A DNA stretch of 51,311 bases from Gnetum montanum (taxonomy: Eukaryota; Streptophyta; Gnetopsida; Gnetales; Gnetaceae): contig MNCI01006837.1 of assembly GCA_015680685.1 (NCBI GenBank), forward strand, positions 322,963 to 374,273, read 5' to 3'. Positions 22,142 to 33,004 of the stretch are shown piece after piece; position 1 is the stretch's first letter; every line of letters begins with the position of its first letter. The notes beneath the pieces were generated by a model, which was not told the origin of the DNA, searched no databases, and worked only from the letters and a program-made list of their open reading frames with translations. The translations under genes were made by a program, and so were the position numbers.

Positions 22142-24324
22142 CTATCGACGTAAGAGAGGCAGATGGATTTGGAGGATGGTATGCCTGTGGTGCATCTCCT
22201 GGAGGATAAGGAGTCCTTCTAAAATACTCTCGAACTTGGTAGTGATGTTTTTGGATTGCATGATCCATAGAGTCACTTGGAGAAACCGGCTGCTACACGT
22301 AGTAGCCATATGGGTCTGGTTGTCGGTAAGGGTATTGTTGTCTAGGCGGTGGCATCCCCCATGACTGTGGGTGTTGCCACTACTGATGTTTCTCGATAGG
22401 TTGTGGTAGAGTTCCACTTGGATAATACATTAATGGTTGGTAGAACTACCTCGGGTTACCTTGGGAATAAGGTAACCGTTGGGGTGCCTATCGTCTATTA
22501 AGTCTTGGGTTGAGTGCATACACCCCAAACTCTTGTAGAGGTGAGATTATTGGGAAACATCCCTTAGGATGGTCATATTGGCAGATCTCACATCCACCAT
22601 CATTGTCTGTATCTGAATCCACAACCTCATCGAAGATAGTCATTTTTCCCTTACCTTTATCATGTGCATGGCCTGAATCTCTCCGCTTTTTCTTATCCTT
22701 GTCACTACTTCGTTCCTCCTTAGATTCCTCTACAATCTTTAGGAAAGTTTCAATTTTACTATCTAAGGAGCCCCATATTTCATCTACCTTAGCCGACACT
22801 TCTGTTGTTAACTTCTAAAGTGGAAAGGTTTTTCTATTCACCAACTCTTTGAGTGATGACACATCCTCTTCATTGTAGAATCTTACTTCCTTCTTTTGAA
22901 GGAAAGGATCGTAGTTGTACTCTTCCACGCTTTCTCTTTTCTGTAGCTCCCCTTCTTCTTTAGCTACCTGCTCTAACAATCAATGAATTTCATGGGATCT
23001 AACTTCAGATAATCTCCCTTGGGCATAAGTCCCAAGGGTTCTCCTAGTTTTGTGTCTTAGCCCATCTACAAGGTGGCGTAGCTGATCCCGTTGTGCGTAA
23101 CCATGGCCTAGGCAACAATATTGCAATGCATAATATCGGCCCATGGCAGCATCCAAGGGTTTGTGATTATCCTACTTCCATCTTTGGATCTGCTTATGCA
23201 AGTTGGACACTCTATTGTACGTTTGGTATTTATCATTAAACAATTCTAACATCGTACTCCATCTCCTAATGGTTTCTGGTTCTAGGGACCGATACCAACT
23301 CTCTGCTTCCTTTATGAGTATCCTAGGAAACAACTTTAACTTCTGCCACTCATTTTCTATGTTCTGCAAGGCGCAGGCATCGTGGAATTCCTATAAATGA
23401 TTTTACAGATCAGCGTTGTATCCCCCTTTGAAGCATGGGATATTGTTCATATCTAGTCTCTTGATCCAACTATCCTTTTGATGCCTTGTGGGTATTCTAA
23501 CTTCCTTCGTAATATCTAACATACTTCGGGTGGCAAGTAGGGGTTTTTCATGATTATCTCTCTCATGACATCTATGATGCCTATGTGGTTCCCTACTCTC
23601 CCTTCTACTATGCCTAGACTCTCTAGACTGTCCTCGACTCTCTCGTCAAGGTCTCTCATTTTGCTTACCCTTAGCTTCACCATTATGCTCTTTATGATTG
23701 TGCTATGATGTGGAAGGAGAGGGTGAATGATGTGATGAAGGGGAAGAAGAAGGAGAACCATCACCATGACGATGTTTCTTACCTTCTCTTCGATGGCTAC
23801 GACCCCAACTATGATGATGATCCGAATGCCCATCCTTATCATGTGTTTTCGTTTCCTCAGTGAACAGTTGGCATTCACGGGGATCAGAACCAGGGCTGTG
23901 TATCGTGGAGCGTAGGTTCTGATACCCCACCTCCTCACAATCGTTAGGATGGAGAACATCATTTGATGGAGAACCTATTATGATTGGTTCACCATCTCCT
24001 ATTTCGCTTAGGACGTGTCCTTTGCCCTTCAACGTAATGTGCTACTGTGGGATGGTAATCCCTTATGTCATAATCTTCTACAAAGTATTCAGCATACAAT
24101 TCTATCATGTCTATCTGTGCAAGAGCATGAATAAGCATGTTAGGGACTGCCCGATCTAGAGGTAACACTATGTTACCTTGCAAGTCTCTCCAATGCAATT
24201 GTTCATCCTGATGGAGGATAAAGGTAAAATCAGGTATGTACTCATCGTGATGAGTATATACCACCTGATACTGTTGAGGACCTGGCAGTTCTCGGTTATG
24301 CATGTTAGACTGCTGACTGTTTCT
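22142..24324 (-). pseudogene. Ath-2 gag (decayed)
   Basis: In order on the minus strand: the N-terminal block HRELPGPQQ-like, DEQLHWRDLQGNIVLPLDR (23989-24303); an Asp/His/Ser-rich linker (23703-24032, other frame); the capsid part WYRSLEPETIRRWSTMLELF then NDKYQTYNRVSNLHKQIQ (23172-23369); a lysine-rich coil and the zinc knuckle CEICQYDHPKGC (22488-22799); then a Pro/Tyr/Gln-rich tail with QSWGMPP (to about 22142). A frameshift and small deletion relative to Ath-1 lie near 24010-24030. The knuckle has three residues between its second Cys and His, as in Ath-4. Confidence 0.8.
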
Positions 24325-24750
24325 NGCCAGGTCCTCAACAGTATCAGGTGGTATATACTCATCACGATGAGTACATACCTGATTTTACCTTTATCCTCCA
24401 TCAGGATGAACAATTGCATTGGAGAGACTTGCAAGGTAACATAGTGTTACCTCTAGATCGGGCAGTCCCTAACATGCTTATTCATGCTCTTGCACAGATA
24501 GACATGATAGAATTGTATGCTGAATACTTTGTAGAAGATTATGACATAAGGGATTACCATCCCACAGTAGCACATTACGTTGAAGGGCAAAGGACACGTC
24601 CTAAGCGAAATAGGAGATGGTGAACCAATCATAATAGGTTCTCCATCAAATGATGTTCTCCATCCTAACGATTGTGAGGAGGTGGGGTATCAGAACCTAC
24701 GCTCCACGATACACAGCCCTGGTTCTGATCCCCGTGAATGCCAACTGTTN
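24325..24750. other. Inverted duplicate of Ath-2 gag between two single Ns (assembly artefact likely)
   Basis: Bases 24326-24749 are the reverse complement of 23863-24286: both are 424 bases and the encoded gag stretch is identical. A single N stands at 24325 and another at 24750. A true palindrome of this age would show differences, so a misplaced, wrongly oriented contig is the simplest reading. The Ath-2 leader, primer site and half of the 5' LTR are missing here. Confidence 0.8.
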
Positions 24751-25075
24751 TAAATAATAATAAATAAATTCCTATCTAGCCTATTCCATGCACTGCAAGG
24801 TTTATCCAAGTAGTTCGTCTTTATTTTCATACACAAACTTGTGTTTAGGTACAATATTTGCTCAAATAAAGATCCATTCACTTTGGAGCTCCTACTGCGG
24901 GCAAATGGAAATTATTCTATCTCTGGAGAGGTAAAATTGCCAAATTTTTTCTACGGTCTAGGCCTAGAATGTGAAACAAGGGAGAGCCGCCTCTTGTTTA
25001 TAGATTTGGCAACGCGCTGCAATATTGCGTACGCAATATCGCAAGGGAAGACGCGATATCGCGGGCATCCCATCA
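24751..25075 (-). repeat. Partial 5' LTR of Ath-2 (U3 and part of R)
   Basis: Matches the high-coordinate part of the 3' LTR from about 18705 on (TAAATAATAATAAATAAA, then TGCACTGCAAGGTTTATCC). It ends CATCCCATCA at 25075. The other half should lie beyond the N at 24750 and is absent. Confidence 0.8.
24994..25063 (-). promoter_or_regulatory. Ath-2 5' LTR: TATA box and three-unit GATATC array
   Basis: TATAAACAA on the minus strand at 24994-25002, then GCAATATTGC, GCAATATCGC and GCGATATCGC at about 25017-25063. The 3' LTR of the same element has nine units. Confidence 0.55.
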
Positions 25076-26114
25076 ATATAGATATCATAATTTATGATTA
25101 ACACTTCATTCCCAATCATCCCATATACTAAAATTTATGAAGGGCATGCGTCTTTTAGATAATGGTTGACCACAACTTTCAAATTTTTTCTTAGCTTTTT
25201 TCCTTTTTGAAAAATAGAAAGGTATTAATGAACAAGGGTAGCGAAAATGAGATAAATAGAGGAAAATTAGGAAAAGGTAAAAGAGGATTTTTTTAAAATG
25301 AATTTAAAAGGAGGTGGAGGCTAGGGTGAGGATTACTACCAGACCTCATCACACTTAAGAACTTATTACACTGCCAATGAACATGTTCTTTTTTTTTTCT
25401 TAAGGAAACTTTGCCCATGGTGCACTTCATTCTTAGGGTAGGAATTTCAACACAAGTCTGGTTGATTAGCTACATTGCTAGTGAACATGGTCCTTTCAAG
25501 AATTTTTCCCATGGTTTAGTTCAACCCTCATGCATGTGCCTTTAATTATAAGCTAGATGACATCATAATAGATCTCCGAGGTGGCTAAGGATTCTTAAGT
25601 GGAGAGAAACTCACTTCACCCTGTTATTCAAAAGATAGCCATGGATCATCACACTTGAGGGCTTGGACTTATGATAGAGTAAGGAAATTCTCTAAAATCA
25701 CCTAGTAATTATGGCTAACCATTCTCCAATCTCACATATCCTATATTCACATGACCATGATAATAACATGATAAGTTAGCATAAAACCCATCTTCCATAA
25801 TCCAACATGACTAATAAAACCAATACCTTGAAAAAGGTTAGGAAGAGTCATAAAATTATTGAAATATATAATATAAATAATTTTTATACTATAGTAATAT
25901 GATATATCATATAAAAGACTATACTTGTATTATTATCAAATGGTATTACGATGATCTCATGCCTAGAAACTCAAATCATCATAATGATTATTAAAATCAT
26001 ATTTTAAAAACTAGAGATAGATTAGACCAAAATCATTATGCTAAGGGAGAAATAATAATGGACACAATATTCATGATGGAAGAATGAAAATACAATGAAA
26101 ATATGCAAATTCAT
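25076..26114 (-). other. Gyp-2 3' flank of pol, no gene seen
   Basis: AT-rich DNA downstream (minus strand) of the Gyp-2 integrase. No coding frame. I could not find the Gyp-2 3' LTR here; Ath-2 may have displaced it. Confidence 0.4.
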
Positions 26115-27301
26115 CTATATACAAAAGAAATTCATGAAAAATGAGAAGAAAATATGTAACCAAGGATCCACCAAGTGTCCATGAGGAGCCCTTAAGTAAA
26201 AATTCTTTAAATGAAATGCATTAAAATTTCCATTTAACTTGTATTCTTGCAAATTAGCAATTTTGTAAACATTGGGGCCAATAACATATGTGACTTGGCA
26301 TGGGCATGACCACATAGGAGAAAACTTATTTTGAGGACCTTCCTGACCAACTGCACTACCTCTCTTTAGGATTAGATCTCCTACCTTAAAAACTTTAGCT
26401 ACATAATTTTTGTCAAACCATATTTTAACACTTTTTTGATAATTAAATAGGCTTTTAAATGATTTGATCCTTAGATTTGAAATGTCATATGTACATGAGA
26501 TGAAATGTTCATTAGTTAGTAAATAATCTAAGTAAAACTAATATGTTGGAATTTGCAAATTTATTGGCAATATATTTCTTGTCCATATACTAAATCATAT
26601 GGTGTAGTTTTAATTATCTTTTTATAACAAATTCTATTAGCCCATATTGCCCATTTTAATTGTTCATGTCATATTCATAGATTTTGATCTATCATCTTCT
26701 TAATTCTATCTAATATAATTTTATTAGATGACTTAGCTAAACCATTACTTTGTAGATAATATTTAATTACAACTTTAATAATAATTTTAGGTTCCCTAGC
26801 CTAATTTGTAAACTCTATGGAGATGAAGGTGGGCCCATTATCAACTACTAAAGCATAAGGATATCTATATCTAGAACTTATATTGTTCACTAAAAAGTGA
26901 ATAACTTTATGAGATGTTGCAGTTTTAGTTTCTCTCACTTCTAACCAATGTGTGCAATAATTAGTAGCTGTTAAGATAAAATTATGTTGAGTTATTGATA
27001 CTAGATTAATCACTCCTATAAAATCTAAAGCCCATTTTGTAAATGGTCTAGTTTCTATTATAGGTTGTAAAGGAGATAAACTTTTGAAATCTTTCCTTTT
27101 AAACATTTAACATTGTACACAAGTTTTAACTAGGTTGTAAGAATCATTAATCATAGTAGGCCAATAGTAGCCTACTCTTGTAATTTTATGTACTAACGAG
27201 CGATATCCTATATATCCTTCCTTGTGTAGTTTCTTTGAAGCATTGTTAGTTTGCTCTCGTTTTAAACATGTAAGATATATTTCTTGGAAATTTTTCTTCA
27301 A
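26115..27301 (-). pseudogene. Gyp-2 integrase
   Basis: The minus strand shows, in order: the zinc-binding part ASKKLHKEGYIGYRSL, RVGYYWPTM and KTCVQC (27107-27301); a stop just after it (CAA to TAA); the catalytic core with FTKWALDFIGVI (first Asp) and VVDNGPTFIS (second Asp) at 26801-27106; and the C-terminal part VAKVFKVGDLILKR (about 26375-26416), then GPNVYKIANLQEYKLNG and FNAFHLKNFY (26115-26315). The third catalytic residue falls in a damaged stretch (about 26700-26800). This is a plant Ty3/gypsy integrase. Reverse transcriptase is upstream but 15 kb away, because Cop-2 and Ath-3 intervene. Confidence 0.85.
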
Positions 27302-27431
27302 TAACTTACTACTATTAAAGTAAACTTAGAACATTTAGATAATAAAAGCTTTCTTTTATATCTAGGTAAATCTAAAGGACAATGATGAAAGGTTAAATAA
27401 AACTTAATATCACCCTACATGGGCCATGCAA

Positions 27432-27741
27432 TCAATTAGGAGCATATGGGATATCATTCTCCTCATCAATAGATAGTATGTGAAGAGGTAAAGACTCTTG
27501 ATCTTTAGGTATGTAATGCCTTTCCAAAGTTGAGGCATTAGCTATGAGCTTGACAAGATGAGTTCCTCTAACTAACTTGGCTACTTTCCATTGAATATCA
27601 ATTTTTTGTAATTTCATAATCTATTTAGCACATTTTCCCCTAGGATCTTGTAATTTGGCTAATGCAATGGTGGCTAAACTAGAAACAATAATAAAACCTT
27701 CACATTTAACAAATAGTAGAAAAATTTCTTTAGACCATTAT
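27432..27741 (-). pseudogene. Gyp-2 RT-linked RNase H tail (3' side of the Cop-2 insertion)
   Basis: The minus strand starts LKKFFYYL at the Cop-2 junction, then after damage reads DPRGKCAK, a stop, IMKLQKIDIQWKVAKLVRG. This matches the region that follows reverse transcriptase in many plant gypsy polyproteins. The preceding residues, ending SIEKQLYAMIK, are found on the far side of Cop-2 at about 42464-42510, in the same orientation. Confidence 0.7.
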
Positions 27742-28050
27742 GTGGAACTTTTGGTATGTTAAAACATTAAGGAAAACTGGAGAATAAGGTTGTTTGTGTG
27801 GTTGTGTGATTGTTGTGTTTGCAAGACAAGAACTCAGATCCAGACAATAAGGTTTGCAAAAGTTTGATGAACATAAATAAGGAATGAACATTTCAAAGGA
27901 CAAATAAAGATGAAGAAAGACATCACCAAGAAATAGTAGACATCCTGAAAACCTTGAAGGTAGCACAACCAAAGACATCTTTGAAAAATAGTAGATGTCT
28001 TTTATTAGGAAAAGATGGCTTTCCCCAGATAAAGATGTCTTCATAGAATG
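27742..28050 (+). repeat. 5' LTR of Cop-2 (start only)
   Basis: TGTGGAACTTTTGGTATG onward matches 41393-41701 of the 3' LTR, including TTGTGTGATTGTTGTGTT-like text and the AGACATC/GATGTCT motifs at 27920-28045. The remaining LTR falls in the gap. Confidence 0.85.
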
Positions 28051-28560
28051 NNNNNNNNNNNNNNNNNNNNNNNNNNNNNNNNNNNNNNNNNNNNNNNNNN
28101 NNNNNNNNNNNNNNNNNNNNNNNNNNNNNNNNNNNNNNNNNNNNNNNNNNNNNNNNNNNNNNNNNNNNNNNNNNNNNNNNNNNNNNNNNNNNNNNNNNNN
28201 NNNNNNNNNNNNNNNNNNNNNNNNNNNNNNNNNNNNNNNNNNNNNNNNNNNNNNNNNNNNNNNNNNNNNNNNNNNNNNNNNNNNNNNNNNNNNNNNNNNN
28301 NNNNNNNNNNNNNNNNNNNNNNNNNNNNNNNNNNNNNNNNNNNNNNNNNNNNNNNNNNNNNNNNNNNNNNNNNNNNNNNNNNNNNNNNNNNNNNNNNNNN
28401 NNNNNNNNNNNNNNNNNNNNNNNNNNNNNNNNNNNNNNNNNNNNNNNNNNNNNNNNNNNNNNNNNNNNNNNNNNNNNNNNNNNNNNNNNNNNNNNNNNNN
28501 NNNNNNNNNNNNNNNNNNNNNNNNNNNNNNNNNNNNNNNNNNNNNNNNNNNNNNNNNNNN
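28051..28560. other. Assembly gap (510 Ns)
   Basis: An unbroken run of N. It should hold about 760 bases of LTR, the primer site and the gag start, so the true gap is larger than 510 bases. Confidence 0.95.
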
Positions 28561-29850
28561 GTACTCTTACACTCTACATCAATCTTCAATAGAGAACATG
28601 GAAGGGACAATTAACATTAGACAAATTTGGATAAAGAGGCTAATGTGCTTCATCAATTGGTATGCTCAACTCATATACCACATTTGCTATAAAGATAAGT
28701 CTCTCATTCCCTTATTTACATTTAGAAATAAAGAAGACTACACTTGTAAAGTTGACAAAACTCATGATTATCTAAATGATGTTTCCTTTGAAGAAAGGTA
28801 TGGGATCTTCTACCATGAAGTTCTTTCTTTCCAAAATTTGTGCATTAAGATAAAAGAAGGTTTACATGCCAAGGAAATAAAGATTAAAGTTCTTAATGAT
28901 AAATGTTTTTATCTCAAGAATGAGAACTCAAACCTTAACGTTGAGATTCAAAAACTAACTAATGTGATTGAGCAAATGAGTGAGAGCTTAATCAACCAAA
29001 AACAAATCAATTCAAAGAAAGAGGTAGAATTTTTTTAAGTTCTAATTTTGACTCATCTTCAATAGAATTTTTGGTATGTGGTGGAAGAGGCCATGTGATC
29101 TCCAAATACCCTAGTAGTAACAAGTTACAACAAAAGTACAAAAATGATGAGGAGATGAGAAAGAAAAACTTCTATTCATGTTGGGATGATGAAGAGCAAA
29201 GTGAAGAGAAGGTGAGGATTAATGCAAAGGTTTCACACCTCATCTATATGGCTCTCATAAATGATCACACTAATACCTTAGATGATGAACTTAATGAGGA
29301 TGAAAGGTTTGATTTATTATGTAATGTACTTTTAAATTTTCAAAATATTTACACAAAGTTGAACAAGAAAGTAAAAATAAAGGACCATGAAATTTCTTTA
29401 TTGAATACAATAATTTTAGATCTCACTAAGAAAATTTCAAACCTTAGGGCTAGGAATAAAGAACTAACCAAGTCATGTGAGTAAATGAAAGAAGAGCTTG
29501 TAGATGTAAAGATTGTGAATGAAAGGATGGTTAAAGGAAAGGACTTCTTTTGAATGGTTCTTGAATAAGGAAGAAGTCCACAAGATAAAAGTGAAATAGG
29601 ATGTTGTTCCCAAGAAGAATAACCTACACAACCTCCATCCCATCAGAAGGACTCTCCAAAGATTGAAGTAAAAATAGGCACTACATCCCAATCAAAATCA
29701 ACTTCATTCCAACCAAAAGCATCTAGAAGGTTTGATCATTTTAATCACTTTTACTATAATAGGAAAATTAGATGTTATTATTGTAATAGGTTTGGGCATA
29801 AGTAATGGAACTACAATCTAAAATGTTATCACATGAGTACCTAGTCATAT
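28561..29850 (+). pseudogene. Cop-2 gag (partial, coiled-coil rich)
   Basis: After the gap, a frame runs to about 29038 with a coiled-coil stretch (FQNLCIKIKEGLHAKEIKIK, then LKNENSNLNVEIQKL). A second frame, 29071-29484, has a damaged zinc knuckle (VCGGRGHVISKYPS, first and last Cys lost), the acidic stretch CWDDEEQSEEKV, and another coil (FQNIYTKLNKKVKIKD). Near 29770 a second knuckle remnant CYYCNRFGHK is followed by a stop. This order matches SIRE-like copia gag. Protease and integrase, which should follow, are absent. Confidence 0.7.
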
Positions 29851-31994
29851 AATAGGACTCCTTGGTCTTATTCGAATGTGCCTATAAAGGATTTTTTGCA
29901 AGGTAAAGAGTATAGAAAAAAAATCACATGAAAGTCAAGAAAGTTTGAAGAATAAAAAGGAAAGAGGATGAGAATAAGAAGACTCTCTCCAAAAATTTCA
30001 TGAAAGGGAGCCAAGCCTTAAAAATGAACAAAGTTTATGTGAAACAAGAAACCTCAAAAGGGGGATCTCATTCTCATGCTTACTAGGCATCTTGAACTCC
30101 ATCAAAAAGCAACGTAAGTATTAGTAAGTATAGTTATAATCATTATACTTTGAGTTGATTAGAATAGATTAGTTTATGATTGAATGGAAGCTATTGGAAA
30201 TCCAAAAGAAATTGCCACTTAACCTTTCAAGATTTTTGATCTATAATATGTTGATTTTTTATATTATATTTAAATTTTTTATTGATAAATCATCTTTTGA
30301 AATATTATTTAGAATGTACTAGTTTCAAGTAGTTTAAAACCCATGGTCCAAAATTTTTTAAACATATATGTCTTGTGCTTTAAAATCTTAAGTAAGTTAT
30401 GGCATTGTTGCTTCCTTATGAAATATTAAAGTTTTGTTCTAAAGATAGCTACTTTGTAAAAGGAAGTCCTTAAGCATATGAATTATTTGCTATCTTAATG
30501 AGAGATCTTTCTTTCAAACTTGATCTTGGTATGGCACTCCAGATTTTTAGGGACATATCTTAGCTCTTATGTATTTCTCAATGAATGTATGCTATTTATG
30601 TATGTTTTCTTATGTTGATATCTTTTTATTTCAAGGTGTCATGCAAAGTTTTGGGATGTTTTAGACTCATTTTGACAAGTCTAAAAGTTGTTAGGAGCTA
30701 TGGTGACTTATTTGAAAGTTTCAAGAGGTTCCTTATCTCAAAATGGGCATATTTATTTTTAGCTCTAGTAGGATAGATGTCTACTCTAACAATTAGATGT
30801 CTCACTTACATTTAATACATCTCATTTGAATAGAAGATGTCTCTCTCTTGAAGTGGACATCTACTTTGATATCTCTGCTCTTGGGCAAGACATCTACTAT
30901 TTCTTCTACAAAAACTGTAGATAGCAGTGGCTTCCCTTAAAAAGGGATTTCTTGTTAATTATCTAGGAGGAAATTGCCTACAATAAACATTAAAAATATT
31001 TTATTCTTCTTTGTTGAAAGGATTCACTAATAGGAGACCTTATTCTTCACACTTGATCTTAATATTGATTTGTAGAAATAGTACTTTGATGAGAAAAGAA
31101 TAAGTTGATTTAAAAAGGAAAGGAAGCATTAGAATTTACACATATTTAGGGGTAGCCTATACCTAATCCAAAAGGCCACTAGTTTAGGGGGAGTCTCTTC
31201 AGCCTTTTACCAAAAGGCACCCAAGTAGCAAAACTTCATATTTCAACTTATGCTAAGCTAAAAATGAGCAAGGAAGAGCATATTCATCTAGTAATGTTGC
31301 CAGAGAAGGACATTCATTAACTCCTTATCTAAGGATAAACTTTTATGATGAAATCTCCTAATGTTTACATGTTATATAAATGTACCTATGATCTCTATCT
31401 ATTGTCTAACCTTTTGTGAATATATCTTTTTAAGTACCTAAGGCCCTTATTGCAAATATGAATTGAGACATACTAGAATAGGTGTTCATGATCTCTTTTG
31501 GTAAGATATGAGGTATATCCATATGCTATTTTTCTTTCCTTTAACATGATTTTCATATATTAGTTTATGAATCTTCTTTTGGATAAAAAGTTGATTGGTT
31601 GTTTTTGATATTTGATATATTCCACATGATTAGATGTGTTTCTTTATCTTAAAAGTGGAATATGCATGTTTTAAACTCTATTTTCATTAATTTTCTATGA
31701 ATTCATGATGTTTTCAAAAGAATGCTAGATGATTCTAGAATCATGATAGATAGGTTACTATAAGGCTTAGATTAGCTATGCTTCTTGTTGTGAACAGATG
31801 AAGGACCACTCTTGATAAAAACCAATTTTACTTCATTAGCCCTATGAATTTAATGAGATATGTACTCTTCAAATGGTTCTCTTGCAAAATGATTTTATGT
31901 CATGCATATTTATATCATGAAACATTTTTATAGGTGTTTAGATTCTTTTGGGTGTTGTCCATATAGGGGAAGAGATTTATGTGATAATGGTTAT
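29851..31994 (+). other. Non-coding interior of Cop-2
   Basis: No coding frame recognised. It shares blocks with the Cop-1 interior (30255-30330, 31030-31100). It ends at the Ath-3 insertion and resumes at 41195. Confidence 0.6.
30776..30905. repeat. Extra AGATGTCT/AGACATCT cluster inside the Cop-2 interior
   Basis: About seven copies of AGATGTCT, GACATCT or variants in 130 bases, outside any LTR. The matching part of Cop-1 (about 6090-6130) lacks them. Confidence 0.6.
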
Positions 31995-32876
31995 TGATGA
32001 GTTGTGATTTGATAGGTCCCAACGTCAAATATGTGACATTGGGGTCCTGATGTTTTGTACCCAATGTTGAGGCTAATAAGCGACGTTAGATATTGACATT
32101 GCCTCATCTATACCCTACCTATAAATATTGCATGTGGGATTCCAAATGAGATAGCTTAGCTTAGCTTAGAAAGTAGTAATAGATAGTTTTAGTTTTCAGT
32201 TTCTTCTTTCCAGTCCATTATTCCCAGTGCATGCCCATAGTGTGATTTTGTAATTGTATGACACCTTTGTTTGAGTATGATGTACTTGGACATGTTACAT
32301 AACTAGAAATAAAGATCGAGATTACTTCCATCATTGCAGCATCCACTTAGATTAATATTGTTGTTTTAATTATTTAATGCTTTCTTTAGTTAGACATTTT
32401 CATTTATTTTTATTTACTATTCCTATTGTTAAGTGGAATGTGTACGCCTTAATCATGAGCATTTAAGTGTAAATACTTGGTCACCTAGAGGTGTATCATT
32501 TGGCATAACTAGTGACGTACACTTGGTGATCCCAGAAGTATCTCCATGAAGTCCAAGACATGTACAGATGGTTAAGAGAAAATACCATCACCATAGGCTA
32601 ATTTAGACTTTATTTTTTATTATTCATTAGTTTAATTAATTCACCTCTTTATTACCATCAAGAGTAGCATAGAATTAGGAACAACATCATATGCCTCACT
32701 TGGACTAAACCATACGTGACAAAGCTACCACTAGTCCAAGTGGGAAGATAGCAAACTACGATTAGAGCATAACTATCTAGATGCCACAACTAGTCCCATC
32801 CATATAATTTGACCGAATCATGCATAAATTCTTGTGATTTGTATGGTTAAATGTAGGGGTACCTCACCACTCATCA
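31995..32876 (+). repeat. 5' LTR of Ath-3
   Basis: From TGATGAGTTG to CACTCATCA, inverted at its ends. Matches 40311-41194 over the full length with scattered, mostly C/T and G/A, differences. Confidence 0.9.
32018..32127 (+). promoter_or_regulatory. Ath-3 U3 promoter: TATA box with ACGTC/GACGT-type motif set
   Basis: TATAAATA at 32120-32127. Upstream, CAACGTCA, GACATTG, CAATGTTG, GCGACGTTA and GACATTG lie within 90 bases; many look like C-to-T worn forms of CAACGTCG and its inverse. The 3' LTR copy (40330-40444) has the same set. It occupies the place held by GATATC arrays in the other Ath elements. Confidence 0.5.
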
Positions 32877-32895
32877 TTGGTGCCGTTGTTCGGGA
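32877..32895 (+). other. Primer-binding site of Ath-3 (tRNA-Asp-like)
   Basis: TTGGTGCCGTTGTTCGGGA follows the LTR directly; it agrees with the plant tRNA-Asp complement at nearly all positions. Confidence 0.8.
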
Positions 32896-33004
32896 TGGTA
32901 CTAGTTATCTAGATTACTTATATTATACAAGATCAATGTAAAGGTATTAACGATATATGTTTCAAAAAAATATTAAATCACACACACTATAAACCAACAA
33001 CAAT

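Larger units (their letters stand above)
18230..25075 (-). mobile_element. Ath-2: gag-protease LTR retrotransposon without polymerase
   Basis: Minus-strand element: 3' LTR 18230-19117, purine tract 19118-19134, an unrecognised region, protease about 21303-21880, gag about 22142-24324, then an assembly break and a partial 5' LTR 24751-25075. No reverse transcriptase or integrase was found in the 5-kb interior. The bases next to the outer ends (ACTAA and ATATA) do not form a convincing target-site duplication, perhaps because the right part is mis-assembled. The ORF2 of Ath-3 and Ath-4 is absent. Confidence 0.8.

Noticed and set aside
24168-24623. Matching open frames on both strands across 24325
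   Set aside because: They are the same gag text read twice because of the inverted copy around a single N; not a biological palindrome or convergent pair.
18225-25080. Target-site duplication for Ath-2
   Set aside because: ACTAA on the left and ATATA on the right agree at only two of five positions, and the right side lies next to a mis-assembled part.
27995-29038. Long open frame of 347 codons spanning the N run
   Set aside because: Most of it is translated Ns. Only the part after 28560 has sequence, and it belongs to Cop-2 gag.
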